Assembly (NCBI GenBank): GCA_002371785.1
Contig: DFGU01000116.1
Location: 13,576-32,225, forward strand
Direction of reading: 5' to 3'
Source: Bacteroidales bacterium UBA3742
Lineage (GTDB): Bacteria; Bacteroidota; Bacteroidia; Bacteroidales; Paludibacteraceae
Length of the DNA: 18,650 nucleotides
Position numbers and translations under genes: made by a program
The notes under the pieces: generated by a model
What the model was told of the DNA's origin: nothing
Databases searched by the model: none
The model's input: only the letters and a program-made list of their open reading frames with translations
Shown here: positions 7,501 through 12,792 of the stretch, one piece after another
How positions within the stretch are numbered: position 1 is the first letter of the stretch
Layout of the letters: each line of letters begins with the position of its first letter

Positions 7501-9182
7501 TCCCACGTACCGCGTCCCTTCTTATCGGGCGCGTTGTTTGTGGACTTCAGCAACTTCAGCGCTAGGGCATTCGGTGCACGCAGATCCTCGGATCCATCGG
7601 TAGAAAACTCACCTACCTGATATACCTTACCGTTGTAGGTATACTCATACGCTACGGCCAACACCTCATCCTGGTTGAGGGCTTGCTTGAGCGATATATA
7701 ACCCAGACTCGAGTTCAATGTATACTCTGTGGTGCTCAAGAGGCGTGCCGACTCCACTTTCTCATAGTCGACACCGCCCTCCATGCCGTTGAAGTGCTCC
7801 AGGGCGGAACTGGTCTGCTGGATATTACGGAAGTCGGTGGTCTTCACCTGCGTATAGAGGTCGTTGGCCATATTCTCCGGTGCGGCGACGTCGTTGGCGC
7901 CCCATGCCGGGTTTTGCAAGTGGCTCTTCTGTTCACCCAAGTCGGCGAAGGCCACGATATTACGGGCTTGGTCGTAATTACCCTTGCGATTGGTGACCCA
8001 CACCTCAATCTTGTTGATCGTCACGCCCGATGAGATGTACGGTACCGTACGCATAGCTTCCTCGTACTTATCACGGAAGAAATGACTCAGGAAGAAGTGA
8101 CGATTCTCGTCGTACATATCACCTGCGATGCTGAACTTCGACATCTGGGCACCGCCTTGCGAACTGACGGACTGACTCTCTGAGTTCTGCTGACTGATAA
8201 GGGCCTGGATCTTCAGCTTACCGAATTTCAGGTTGGTCTTGATACCAAACAAGGCCTGACTACCGCGTATCAACGATGAATTCAGATCCATCGTCACGTT
8301 ACCCGCCTCAATCGACTGGATGATATCGTCCTCATTGCCCTTGTAGTTGAGCTTGAGGTTCTGCTGATCGAACGAGAAGCTGGCCTCGGTATTGTAGTTG
8401 AGGTTGAAGTTAATCTTCTCACCCACCTTACCGTTTACGGATGCTTGAATCTTCTCGTCGAAATTGAAGATATTGTTGTTCCTTGCGCGCTCCGTAAGCG
8501 ATGGATTCGCGATATATTGGTGCTTAAAGCCAAACAGCAGTTCGGCCGATCCCTGCATCTTCAGTTGTACACCGCCGGGACCGAATATCTTATCGGCCGG
8601 TCCGATGTTAAACTTCATATCGGTGATGTCGAACTTCTTCTCATTGTTATGCTCCACCTCGCCGATCTTCTGCTGCCAGTACTTGTGCATCAGTTGCTTC
8701 TCGGTATAGGCGCGATACTCGTCGGTCGTCATCATGTATGGCGTGGCGATCTCCGTATCACCTATCTTGGTGCGCAGCACGTACATACCGGTCTGCAGGT
8801 CGTATTCCACCTCCGTCTTGATATTATCCGGTTGCTTGAGGTCCATGCTGCTCTGCGGAGCCGTCAGCTGCTCATAGTCTTCGCTTACGAGTGGTGCCAC
8901 CTGTACCGGCGCCCACATAGCCGAGTCGCTGAGCGTGGTGGTCAGCGTAGCCGCGGTATCGCCGGCTTCGGCATTCTGCGCAGCCCGTTCCCGACGCTCT
9001 TTCTCTGCCGCCTTAGCCGCCTCTTTCTGGGCTTTCTCGGCTTCCTTCTGGGCTTTTTCTGCCTCCTTCTGTGCCTTCTCTTCGGCCACCAGTTCCTTGA
9101 GCGTCTTGGGTTTAGCCGTCTGGGCTACCATCACAGATGGCAACCACAGCAGCAATATAATATATAGAAATCTGATTTTCAA
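1599..9182 (-). CDS. sprA: Type IX secretion outer-membrane translocon SprA (SovP family)
   Basis: At 2527 residues this matches the family (about 2400-2500). SprA is the very large outer-membrane beta-barrel through which type IX substrates cross to the cell surface; it is called Sov in Porphyromonas gingivalis. What is seen: a signal peptide at residues 1-21 (basic start, hydrophobic run of Ile/Leu, cleavage near AQ), a charged helical stretch at 36-66 with three KAQKEAE-type heptads, the SprA hallmark DKIFGPGGV at about 197-205 followed by QGSAELLFG, a second signature around residues 870-900 (YIDDFES...LASTPSPF), and alternating beta-strand character to a C-terminal strand ending LMLTR. 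The start is a TTG at 9182-9180; an in-frame stop lies four codons upstream, and the first in-frame ATG (codon 18) would delete the signal peptide. It lies downstream of ruvA, an arrangement known in other Bacteroidetes, and should be cotranscribed with it. Confidence 0.96.
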   Translation of the reverse strand: MKIRFLYIILLLWLPSVMVAQTAKPKTLKELVAEEKAQKEAEKAQKEAEKAQKEAAKAAEKERRERAAQNAEAGDTAATLTTTLSDSAMWAPVQVAPLVSEDYEQLTAPQSSMDLKQPDNIKTEVEYDLQTGMYVLRTKIGDTEIATPYMMTTDEYRAYTEKQLMHKYWQQKIGEVEHNNEKKFDITDMKFNIGPADKIFGPGGVQLKMQGSAELLFGFKHQYIANPSLTERARNNNIFNFDEKIQASVNGKVGEKINFNLNYNTEASFSFDQQNLKLNYKGNEDDIIQSIEAGNVTMDLNSSLIRGSQALFGIKTNLKFGKLKIQALISQQNSESQSVSSQGGAQMSKFSIAGDMYDENRHFFLSHFFRDKYEEAMRTVPYISSGVTINKIEVWVTNRKGNYDQARNIVAFADLGEQKSHLQNPAWGANDVAAPENMANDLYTQVKTTDFRNIQQTSSALEHFNGMEGGVDYEKVESARLLSTTEYTLNSSLGYISLKQALNQDEVLAVAYEYTYNGKVYQVGEFSTDGSEDLRAPNALALKLLKSTNNAPDKKGRGTWDLMMKNIYSLGATSVTSEKFELYVMYRNDSVGTDMQYLNEGPIKGKQLVRVMNLDRLDSKNNPSPDGKFDFIEGLTVYASNGRVIFPVLEPFGSHLAAQLGNDPKLVAKYCFQELYDSTLVIAQEMSEKNKFHMTGKYKGTNGSEIRLGAMNVPRGSVTVTAGGAKLVENVDYTVDYVMGTVTILNQSILESGTNVDVKLENQSTFSLQRKSLFGAHIEYEFTKDFMLGATIMHLRERPLTTKVNTGSEPLANTIWGVNGSYKTEMQWLTNAIDKIPWITATAPSTFQINAEFAHMIPGHTNDVGSVGTAYIDDFESTTTNIDVHYPSYWFLASTPSPFAESKDINKTSYNQNRALLAWYAVDPIFGYPQTNTPEHIRNDVSVLSDHRTRIVYEQEIYPNKEQPANQDTKLAVLNLSYYPEERGPYNVSASEMNNRGQLTNPKQRWGGMMRRLDNTDFEKSNIEYIEFWLMDPKLTNPDGYDGELYINLGDVSEDILRDGKKSFEHGLPISDQDNGRVDSTIWGYVPRTTSTVTAFSNEAGARPKQDVGLNGLSTTQELTWPTYANYIADLRTKVDADVLSQWRDDPFSPLNDPAGDNFHYYRGSDFDEQRVSVLDRYKHFNGTEGNSPDTESQTESYGTASTLQPDIEDINNDNTLNEYEKYFQYKVILRPDMMEVGRQHITEKKVAKVTLRNGETQEVTWYQFKIPLKGDSADVKTVGSIRNFKSIRFMRMYLTGFQKETHLRFATLDLVRGEWRQYTKDLYPIGTTVNTGASLNVQTVNIEENSTRTPVNYVLPPGVSRQTDPGQAQLIEQNEQAMVMRVMNLSPRDARAVYKNTGYDMRQYKNFQLYVHAEKMEQMDPTLQDGDLSCFVRLGSDLKNNYYEYEIPLRLTAPGQYNNNNERDRMQVWPEDNMFDFPFEILTQAKTARNKAKRAGNEGVSNTIPYVIYDDASGKPQNRITVLGNPTLEDVETIMIGIRNTGRTDHAAEIWVNEMRLSQFNEQGGVAAMANASLSVSDIAQVNVAGRLETAGYGSIEANVLNRNLENFYQLSVSAALEAGRLFPEKAKMQIPLYVAYTNETVSPDYDPLDTDIKLKETLNTYDTKEERDSIKQMSNTVRTSTSFTVTNMKVNIKSKKKDMFYDPANFTISASYNRQDERTPEMEINQNTDQKGTFTYAYNFNPKPWEPFAKLEKVQKVKLLKEFNIFYLPQSWSFQTNMHRTFSQMKMRDLTADAGTHMDPTYSKDFTWDRHVDFKYDLTKNMKFSFQSAMNAIIDEGAYTPEVLKGQYFDADFNHDKYEAWKDTIQRSLAKWGSPYTYQQVFTASWNVPFNRVPYLEALSANASYNATYSWARTASTQSDTDLGNTVSSLQQWSVDGGLNMETLYGKSKYWKEMTQRYTGRQGRRNFKPRTYSQDVAKGEKGQTIEVAHRLNSDKLTVVVVDSAGRKVPFSYKAEGNTKIQLTLKEDCNGAKVTVTTKDPNEREPAQVAGDMFAYVGTMIRKLQITYRETNSMTLPGFWPEAGFMGQRKVNGTYAPGFAFAFGFIPSDMVARAKENGWLSGDTSIIQPASQARTSDLDIKLTLEPLPGLKIQATGKRYLASSTSVIYSYDHLQENISGSFNITSCAIGTIFQRIGTQDENFQNDAFDQFLRNRDMLRDRVEAQYAGAVYPDAGFLAGSIFAGKTFDTKNGHVSNNSADVLVPAFLAAYTGRDAMKMDLNPLLGILRILPNWSVTYDGLGKLPWMKDHFKSVTLTHAYTCKYAIGSYGSYSTWVPAQGETGKMIGFVRDVTTDQPIPSSQYDISNVTITEAFAPLIGLNLTMKNSLSVKAEYRKQRNLALNVTSVQMTEGHTSEFVVGAGYTIKNLNFIAKKKDGGQTKVSNDLKLQVDVSYKDVKTLLRKIDEGITQASSGNKVLAIKISADYVLSQKINLQFFYDHQGTTPLISSSYPVKADNVGINIKLMLTR
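9015..9077 (-). repeat. Three 21-base coding repeats (KAQKEAE) near the SprA N-terminus
   Basis: Residues 36-56 of SprA are three consecutive 7-residue units, KAQKEAE twice and KAQKEAA once, encoded by three 21-base near-copies that differ at synonymous positions. The unit predicts a charged amphipathic helix or coiled coil just after the signal peptide, on the periplasmic side. The copy number could vary between strains without shifting the frame. Confidence 0.85.
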
Positions 9183-9267
9183 CCTATAAACCTATCAACT
9201 AATCAACCTATAAACCTATAAACCTATCGACTTATAAACTCATCAACTAATCAACTCCTCAACCCCC
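9180..9267. repeat. Degenerate 8-base repeat between ruvA and sprA, including the sprA start codon
   Basis: The spacer divides into eleven 8-base units read on the + strand. The commonest are AAACCTAT (9188, 9212, 9220), CAACCTAT (9180, 9204) and CAACTAAT (9196, 9244), with more diverged units toward ruvA. Read on the - strand the unit is ATAGGTTK, and the copy nearest sprA supplies its TTG start codon. No promoter box is visible here, which fits cotranscription from ruvA. Confidence 0.88.
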
Positions 9268-9270
9268 AAC

Positions 9271-9879
9271 TCACAGCATCTTCAGCGCCTCACGTATCAC
9301 AGCCTCCACTTTCATCGTCGGGTTGGCTTTCAGGATCTTATCCACGGCCTTACCGCTAGCCGCAGCGGCGAAGCCCAACATGGTCAGCGCGCTCACAGCC
9401 TCGCCCTTCACGCCCTGGTCTTCGGGTTCGAACCCGCCTAATGGCAGTTCCGTCGGGTCGCCTCCCAGGTCGAGCTTCAGCGCTTTGTCCTTCAGATCGA
9501 CAATGATACGCTGCGCCGTCTTGGGTCCGAGACCCTTCACCTGTGCCAAGCCCTTGGCATTGCCCGTTGCAATCAGCATACGCAGCTCCTCGGCCGAGAA
9601 AGCACTCAGGATCATACGGGCAGTAGAGGCTCCAACGCCGCTCACAGTCATGAGCAGCTCAAAGAGTTGACGCTCTGCCCGAACGGTGAAGCCATATAGT
9701 TCATGAGCATCCTCGCGAATCACCTCCGTCACGTAGAGCTTTACCTCCTTCTCTTCCTGCCCTACCAGGGCGGAATAAGTAGGCAGCGTGATAGCCATAG
9801 CGTAGCCTACACCGGCAGCTTCTACGATGGCCTCGGTAGGATTCAAATCCGTTAATATTCCTTTGATGTATTCTATCAT
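9271..9879 (-). CDS. ruvA: Holliday junction DNA helicase subunit RuvA
   Basis: RuvA binds four-way DNA junctions as a tetramer and loads the RuvB motor for branch migration in recombination repair. The 202-residue protein matches E. coli RuvA (203). Domain I (1 to about 64) is the OB fold beginning MIEYIKGIL; domain II has two helix-hairpin-helix motifs, LMTVSGVGASTARMI (76-90) and LAQVKGLGPKTAQRI (111-125); an acidic linker near 140-156 leads to domain III (157-202), the RuvB-contacting part. The frame continues 21 codons upstream to an ATG at 9942, but that start lies upstream of the promoter box at 9920-9927 and would add a non-family leader, so the ATG at 9879 is chosen. First gene of the ruvA-sprA-kinase operon. 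Confidence 0.96.
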   Translation of the reverse strand: MIEYIKGILTDLNPTEAIVEAAGVGYAMAITLPTYSALVGQEEKEVKLYVTEVIREDAHELYGFTVRAERQLFELLMTVSGVGASTARMILSAFSAEELRMLIATGNAKGLAQVKGLGPKTAQRIIVDLKDKALKLDLGGDPTELPLGGFEPEDQGVKGEAVSALTMLGFAAAASGKAVDKILKANPTMKVEAVIREALKML

Positions 9880-9893
9880 ATTCGTTCGTGTAG

Positions 9894-9906
9894 GCGCACT
9901 ATGCGC
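9894..9906 (-). promoter_or_regulatory. Small inverted repeat in the ruvA leader
   Basis: GCGCA CTA TGCGC is a perfect 5-bp stem with a 3-base centre, lying between the predicted transcription start (about 9914) and the ruvA ATG. It could be a leader hairpin or an operator half-site pair. No regulator can be named. Confidence 0.35.
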
Positions 9907-9919
9907 ACAAATTAGCGTG

Positions 9920-9951
9920 CAAAGGTACAATATTTTTTTCATATACGCAAG
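9920..9951 (-). promoter_or_regulatory. Bacteroidetes-type promoter for ruvA-sprA
   Basis: On the - strand the -7 element is TACCTTTG (9927-9920), an exact match to TAnnTTTG, followed by CA. The -33 element is CTTG (9951-9948), one mismatch from TTTG, with 20 bases between them, the expected spacing. Transcription would begin near 9914, giving a leader of about 35 bases before the ruvA ATG. Confidence 0.8.
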
Positions 9952-9961
9952 CGCACACGCA

Positions 9962-9997
9962 TTTTTATGAAAAAAAGTGGCTTTTTATGAAAAAAAA
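9962..9997. repeat. Direct repeat TTTTTATGAAAAAAA in the divergent control region
   Basis: Two copies, at 9962-9976 and 9982-9997, start 20 bases apart, close to two helical turns. Each is itself a nearly symmetrical T-tract/A-tract, so the region is likely bent or melts easily. It lies upstream of both divergent promoters and could be an UP-like or regulator-binding element; the function is a guess. Confidence 0.55.
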
Positions 9998-10003
9998 GTA
10001 CGT

Positions 10004-10038
10004 CTTTCCGCTTTTGACTTTCTACTTTCGACTATTTT
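10004..10038. repeat. Degenerate heptad repeat upstream of thiL
   Basis: Five consecutive 7-base units read CTTTCCG, CTTTTGA, CTTTCTA, CTTTCGA and CTATTTT. They end 3 bases before the thiL -7 box and so cover the place where a -33 element would sit. This is the shortest and most diverged of the spacer repeats here. Confidence 0.65.
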
Positions 10039-10041
10039 TAG

Positions 10042-10049
10042 TAATTTTG
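10042..10049 (+). promoter_or_regulatory. Predicted -7 box for the thiL operon
   Basis: TAATTTTG fits the Bacteroidetes -7 consensus TAnnTTTG and is followed by C. A start near 10056 would leave a leader of about 14 bases before the thiL ATG. The -33 element is poor: the best TTTG (10013-10016) is 25 bases upstream, longer than the usual 19-21. No TPP riboswitch fits in this short leader. Confidence 0.6.
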
Positions 10050-10069
10050 CATGCTAAATTAGGAATAGT

Positions 10070-11101
10070 ATGGACCGTACAGAAATTTCAACACTTGGCG
10101 AATTCGGATTGATACGCCGACTGACCGATAAGTTACCCCAGACGCAGCCCTCTACCCGCAAGGGTGTAGGCGACGACTGCGCCGTGATGCAATACGCCAG
10201 GGATGAGTGCGTACTGATGACCAGCGACATGCTGCTGGAGGGCATCCACTTCAACCTGGAGTATGTGCCGCTCAAGCACCTGGGGTACAAAGCGGCTATC
10301 GTCAATTTCTCCGATATATACGCCATGAACGGTACGCCGACGCAGATCACCGTCAGCCTGGGCGTCAGCAAGCGCTTCTCCGTAGAGGACCTGGAAGAGC
10401 TCTATTCGGGTATCCGCCTGGCCTGCGAACGCTATGGTGTGGATATGGTTGGCGGCGATACCTGCTCCAGCATGACCGGACTGACCATCGCCATCACCTG
10501 TCTCGGCACCGCAAAAACCGATGAAATCGTCTATCGTAACGGCGCCAAGCAGAACGACCTTATCTGCGTCACTGGCAACCTGGGCACAGCCTATATGGGA
10601 CTGCAATTGCTGGAGCGTGAGCGACTCGTCATGCAGGGCAACGACCATGCGACGCCCGATTTTGAGGGCAAAGAGTACCTGCTGGAGCGGCAACTCAAAC
10701 CCGAAGCACGACGCGACATTATCCAGCGTCTGCGCGAGGCGGGTATCCGTCCGACTGCGATGATGGACATTAGCGACGGTCTCTCGTCCGAACTGCTGCA
10801 CATATGCGGTCAGTCGGGCGTAGGATGCGCCGTATATGAGGACAAGCTGCCTATCGACTACCAGGCCGTCGTGCTGGCCGAGGAGATGAACCTCAACATC
10901 GTCACCTGTGCCCTGAATGGCGGCGAGGACTACGAGTTGCTCTTCACCTGTTCGCTGGACGACTACGAGAAACTCGTCCCCATCGAGGACGTCTATCTCA
11001 TCGGTCATATCACGCGTGCCGAACAGGGCACGCTACTAATCGGACGCAACGGTGAGGAATTGCCGTTGAAAGCGCAAGGATTCAATGCTTTTCAATCGTA
11101 A
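10070..11101 (+). CDS. thiL: Thiamine-monophosphate kinase ThiL
   Basis: ThiL uses ATP to turn thiamine monophosphate into the active cofactor thiamine diphosphate, in the cytoplasm. The 343-residue protein has the PurM-like fold's signature segments in order: GVGDDCAV (32-39) for the phosphate/Mg site, MTSDMLLEGIHF (50-61), NFSDIYAMNG (79-88), VGGDTC (127-132), MDISDGLSSEL (232-242) and NGGEDYELLF (283-292). These Asp-rich motifs bind Mg-ATP and all are intact. The ATG at 10070 follows a -7 promoter box at short distance. It is the first gene of the long + strand string; its TAA is followed at once by the ATG of the glycosyltransferase gene, so the two are probably translationally coupled. 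No other thiamine genes are present, and no TPP riboswitch precedes it. Confidence 0.95.
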   Translation: MDRTEISTLGEFGLIRRLTDKLPQTQPSTRKGVGDDCAVMQYARDECVLMTSDMLLEGIHFNLEYVPLKHLGYKAAIVNFSDIYAMNGTPTQITVSLGVSKRFSVEDLEELYSGIRLACERYGVDMVGGDTCSSMTGLTIAITCLGTAKTDEIVYRNGAKQNDLICVTGNLGTAYMGLQLLERERLVMQGNDHATPDFEGKEYLLERQLKPEARRDIIQRLREAGIRPTAMMDISDGLSSELLHICGQSGVGCAVYEDKLPIDYQAVVLAEEMNLNIVTCALNGGEDYELLFTCSLDDYEKLVPIEDVYLIGHITRAEQGTLLIGRNGEELPLKAQGFNAFQS

Positions 11102-12232
11102 ATGAAGCAGAAAATTATCATATTGGGTACTGCCTATCCGTACCGCGGAGGACTGGCCACGTTCAACGAGCGTCTGGCTCGTCAGTTCATGGCCGAGGGA
11201 CATGAGGTGGAGGTCTGGACCTTCACGCTCCAGTACCCCAACTTTCTCTTCCCCGGTAAGACGCAGTACTCTACGGAGCAGCCGCCCAAGGACCTGCAGA
11301 CGCGTCGGGTGCTGAACGCCTGCAACCCGCTCAACTGGTTGCGTGTAGGCCGCATGGTACGCCGTGCACGACCGGACATGCTCATCTGCTGCTACTGGAT
11401 GGCATTCTTCGCGCCCGCCTATGCGACGGTATGCCGCATGGCACGTCGCAACGGTCATACACGTTGTGTCGCGCTGGTGCACAACCTCTTCCCGCATGAG
11501 AAAGGGGCGTTAGACCGACTCTTTGCACCGCTCTTTGTGCGTAGCCAGCAGGGCTTCATTGCGCTGAGCGAAAGCGTAGTCGGCCAGATACATAGCCTCA
11601 CTTCGGCACCGGCTATCGCATCGCCCCACCCCATCTACGACCACTATGGCGAGCGCATGAGCAAGGCCGAGGCATGCCGTGCGCTGGGTCTGCCGAACGA
11701 CAAGCGTTATATGCTCTTCTTCGGACTGGTACGAGCCTACAAGGGGCTGGACCTGCTGCTGGATGCGCTGACACAAGTGAAAGACCGCCTGCCGGACGTG
11801 CAGCTATTGATAGCCGGCGAGTTCTACGAGGATGAAGACAAGTACCGCGAGCAGATCGCCCGCACGGGGTTGACCGACCGCGTCGTGATCCGCAACGAGT
11901 TCATACCGGACGATGACCTGCGTAAGTACTTCGGCGCCGCCGACCTGATTGCACAACCCTATAAGAGTGCGACGCAGAGCGGCGTGACCCAAGTGGCCTT
12001 CCATTTCGAGAAGCCCATGCTGGTGACCAACGTCGGTGGACTCGGTGAAATCGTGCATCATGGACGAATGGGTTATGCTGTAGAGCCCACGGCCGAGGCT
12101 ATCGCAGAGGCGCTGCTGGACTACTACACCCACGATCGCCAGGAGGCCTATACCGAATACCTCAAAAAGGAGAAAAACAAATACGAATGGACGCGCCTCA
12201 CGGCCGCCTTTATGAACATACTGAAAGGATGA
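11102..12232 (+). CDS. GT4-family (GT-B fold) glycosyltransferase
   Basis: A 376-residue retaining-type glycosyltransferase, probably acting at the cytoplasmic face of the inner membrane on envelope glycan or glycolipid. What is seen: a GT-B N-terminal domain with the glycine-rich start ILGTAYPYRGGLATF (7-21), a linker segment VHNLFPHEK near 126-134, and a C-terminal nucleotide-sugar domain with FFGLVRAYKGLDLLLDAL (206-223), VVIRNEFIPDDDLRKYF (261-277) and ATQSGVTQVAFHFEKPMLVTNVGGLGEIV (290-318). In many GT4 enzymes the segment around 290-300 holds a Glu of the E-x7-E motif; here Thr/Ser occupies the first position, so the donor contact may differ. Donor and acceptor cannot be read from sequence. 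The ATG follows the thiL stop with no gap, and the TGA overlaps the next gene's ATG. The KdsC-like neighbour suggests a lipopolysaccharide-related task. Confidence 0.85.
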   Translation: MKQKIIILGTAYPYRGGLATFNERLARQFMAEGHEVEVWTFTLQYPNFLFPGKTQYSTEQPPKDLQTRRVLNACNPLNWLRVGRMVRRARPDMLICCYWMAFFAPAYATVCRMARRNGHTRCVALVHNLFPHEKGALDRLFAPLFVRSQQGFIALSESVVGQIHSLTSAPAIASPHPIYDHYGERMSKAEACRALGLPNDKRYMLFFGLVRAYKGLDLLLDALTQVKDRLPDVQLLIAGEFYEDEDKYREQIARTGLTDRVVIRNEFIPDDDLRKYFGAADLIAQPYKSATQSGVTQVAFHFEKPMLVTNVGGLGEIVHHGRMGYAVEPTAEAIAEALLDYYTHDRQEAYTEYLKKEKNKYEWTRLTAAFMNILKG

Positions 12233-12735
12233 TGAAATCGATAAAATTGTTTCTGACCGATGTGGATGGTTGCCTGACCGATGGCGGCATGTACTATACC
12301 GCCGAGGGCGATGCGATGAAGCGCTTCTGCGTGTATGACGGCATGGGTATGAAGTTGCTGCAGAAAGCCGGTATCCGGTGTGGCATCCTCACCAGCGAGA
12401 ACTCACCCATCGTGCGGGCTCGTGCGGCCAAGTTGGCGCTCGACTACCTGTACCTGGGTGTAGGCAGTCTGGTAAGAGAGGGCAGCCAGACCAAGCGTGA
12501 GGCCGCCGAAGAGATATGCCGCGAACTGGGCATCCGTATGGAGGAAGTATGCTTTGTAGGCGATGACATCAACGATATAGACCTGCTTCAGGCGGTGGGA
12601 CTGGCATGCTGTCCGCCGAATGCCCGTCCGGAGGTGAAAGCCGTGCAGGGAATTCGTATGCTCAGCACCCCCGGCGGACAAGGAGCCATCCGAGAGATCG
12701 CTGATGCCATCCTAGCGGAAAAGGCGAATGGCTAA
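12232..12735 (+). CDS. kdsC: KdsC-like 3-deoxy-D-manno-octulosonate 8-phosphate phosphatase (HAD family)
   Basis: A 167-residue HAD phosphatase of the cap-less C0 type that forms tetramers; KdsC removes phosphate from Kdo-8-phosphate to give Kdo for the lipopolysaccharide core. Motif I is DVDGCLTDG (10-18; Asp10 nucleophile, Asp12 acid/base), motif II is LTSEN (53-57), motif III Lys is K88 in QTKREAAEE, and motif IV is VGDDINDIDLL (109-119). CCPPNARPEVK (126-136) and TPGGQGAIRE (146-155) are typical KdsC tail segments. Length fits the family (about 165-185). The start at 12232 gives an ATGA overlap with the glycosyltransferase stop; an ATG one codon earlier (12229) is equally possible. Related proteins occur as C-terminal parts of CMP-sialate synthetases, so another sugar-acid phosphate is possible. 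Its last codons and stop lie in a heptad repeat. Confidence 0.88.
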   Translation: MKSIKLFLTDVDGCLTDGGMYYTAEGDAMKRFCVYDGMGMKLLQKAGIRCGILTSENSPIVRARAAKLALDYLYLGVGSLVREGSQTKREAAEEICRELGIRMEEVCFVGDDINDIDLLQAVGLACCPPNARPEVKAVQGIRMLSTPGGQGAIREIADAILAEKANG

Positions 12736-12764
12736 TGACGAAGGGCTAATGGCGAAAGGTAAAT
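12723..12764. repeat. Heptad repeat running from the kdsC end into the spacer
   Basis: Seven-base units in a row read GGCGAAT, GGCTAAT, GACGAAG, GGCTAAT, GGCGAAA and GGTAAAT. The first two encode the last residues (Ala-Asn-Gly) and stop codon of kdsC. The rest of the 57-base spacer (to 12792) is A-rich with looser copies and holds no clear promoter. Confidence 0.78.
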
Positions 12765-12792
12765 AAGAAAATGAAAATGCGAAAATAAATAA

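Noticed and set aside
8445..9167. A 240-codon + strand open frame with hydrophobic C-terminus opposite the sprA start
   Set aside because: In register with sprA; the hydrophobic part is the complement of the KAQKEAE repeats (Lys and Glu codons read as Leu and Phe), not a membrane protein.
9880..9942. A 21-codon upstream extension of ruvA from the ATG at 9942
   Set aside because: The promoter -7 box lies inside this extension, the added residues are absent from the family, and the MIEYIKG start at 9879 gives the normal length.
9880..10069. A TPP riboswitch ahead of thiL
   Set aside because: No CTGAGA-type conserved core is present and the predicted leader is only about 14 bases.
10133..11008. 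A 291-codon - strand open frame opposite thiL
   Set aside because: In register with thiL, which is a complete family member; no domain features.
12187..12231. An upstream start for the KdsC-like gene inside the glycosyltransferase gene
   Set aside because: It adds 15 non-family residues; the ATG at 12232 (or 12229) gives the standard N-terminus and a typical stop/start overlap.
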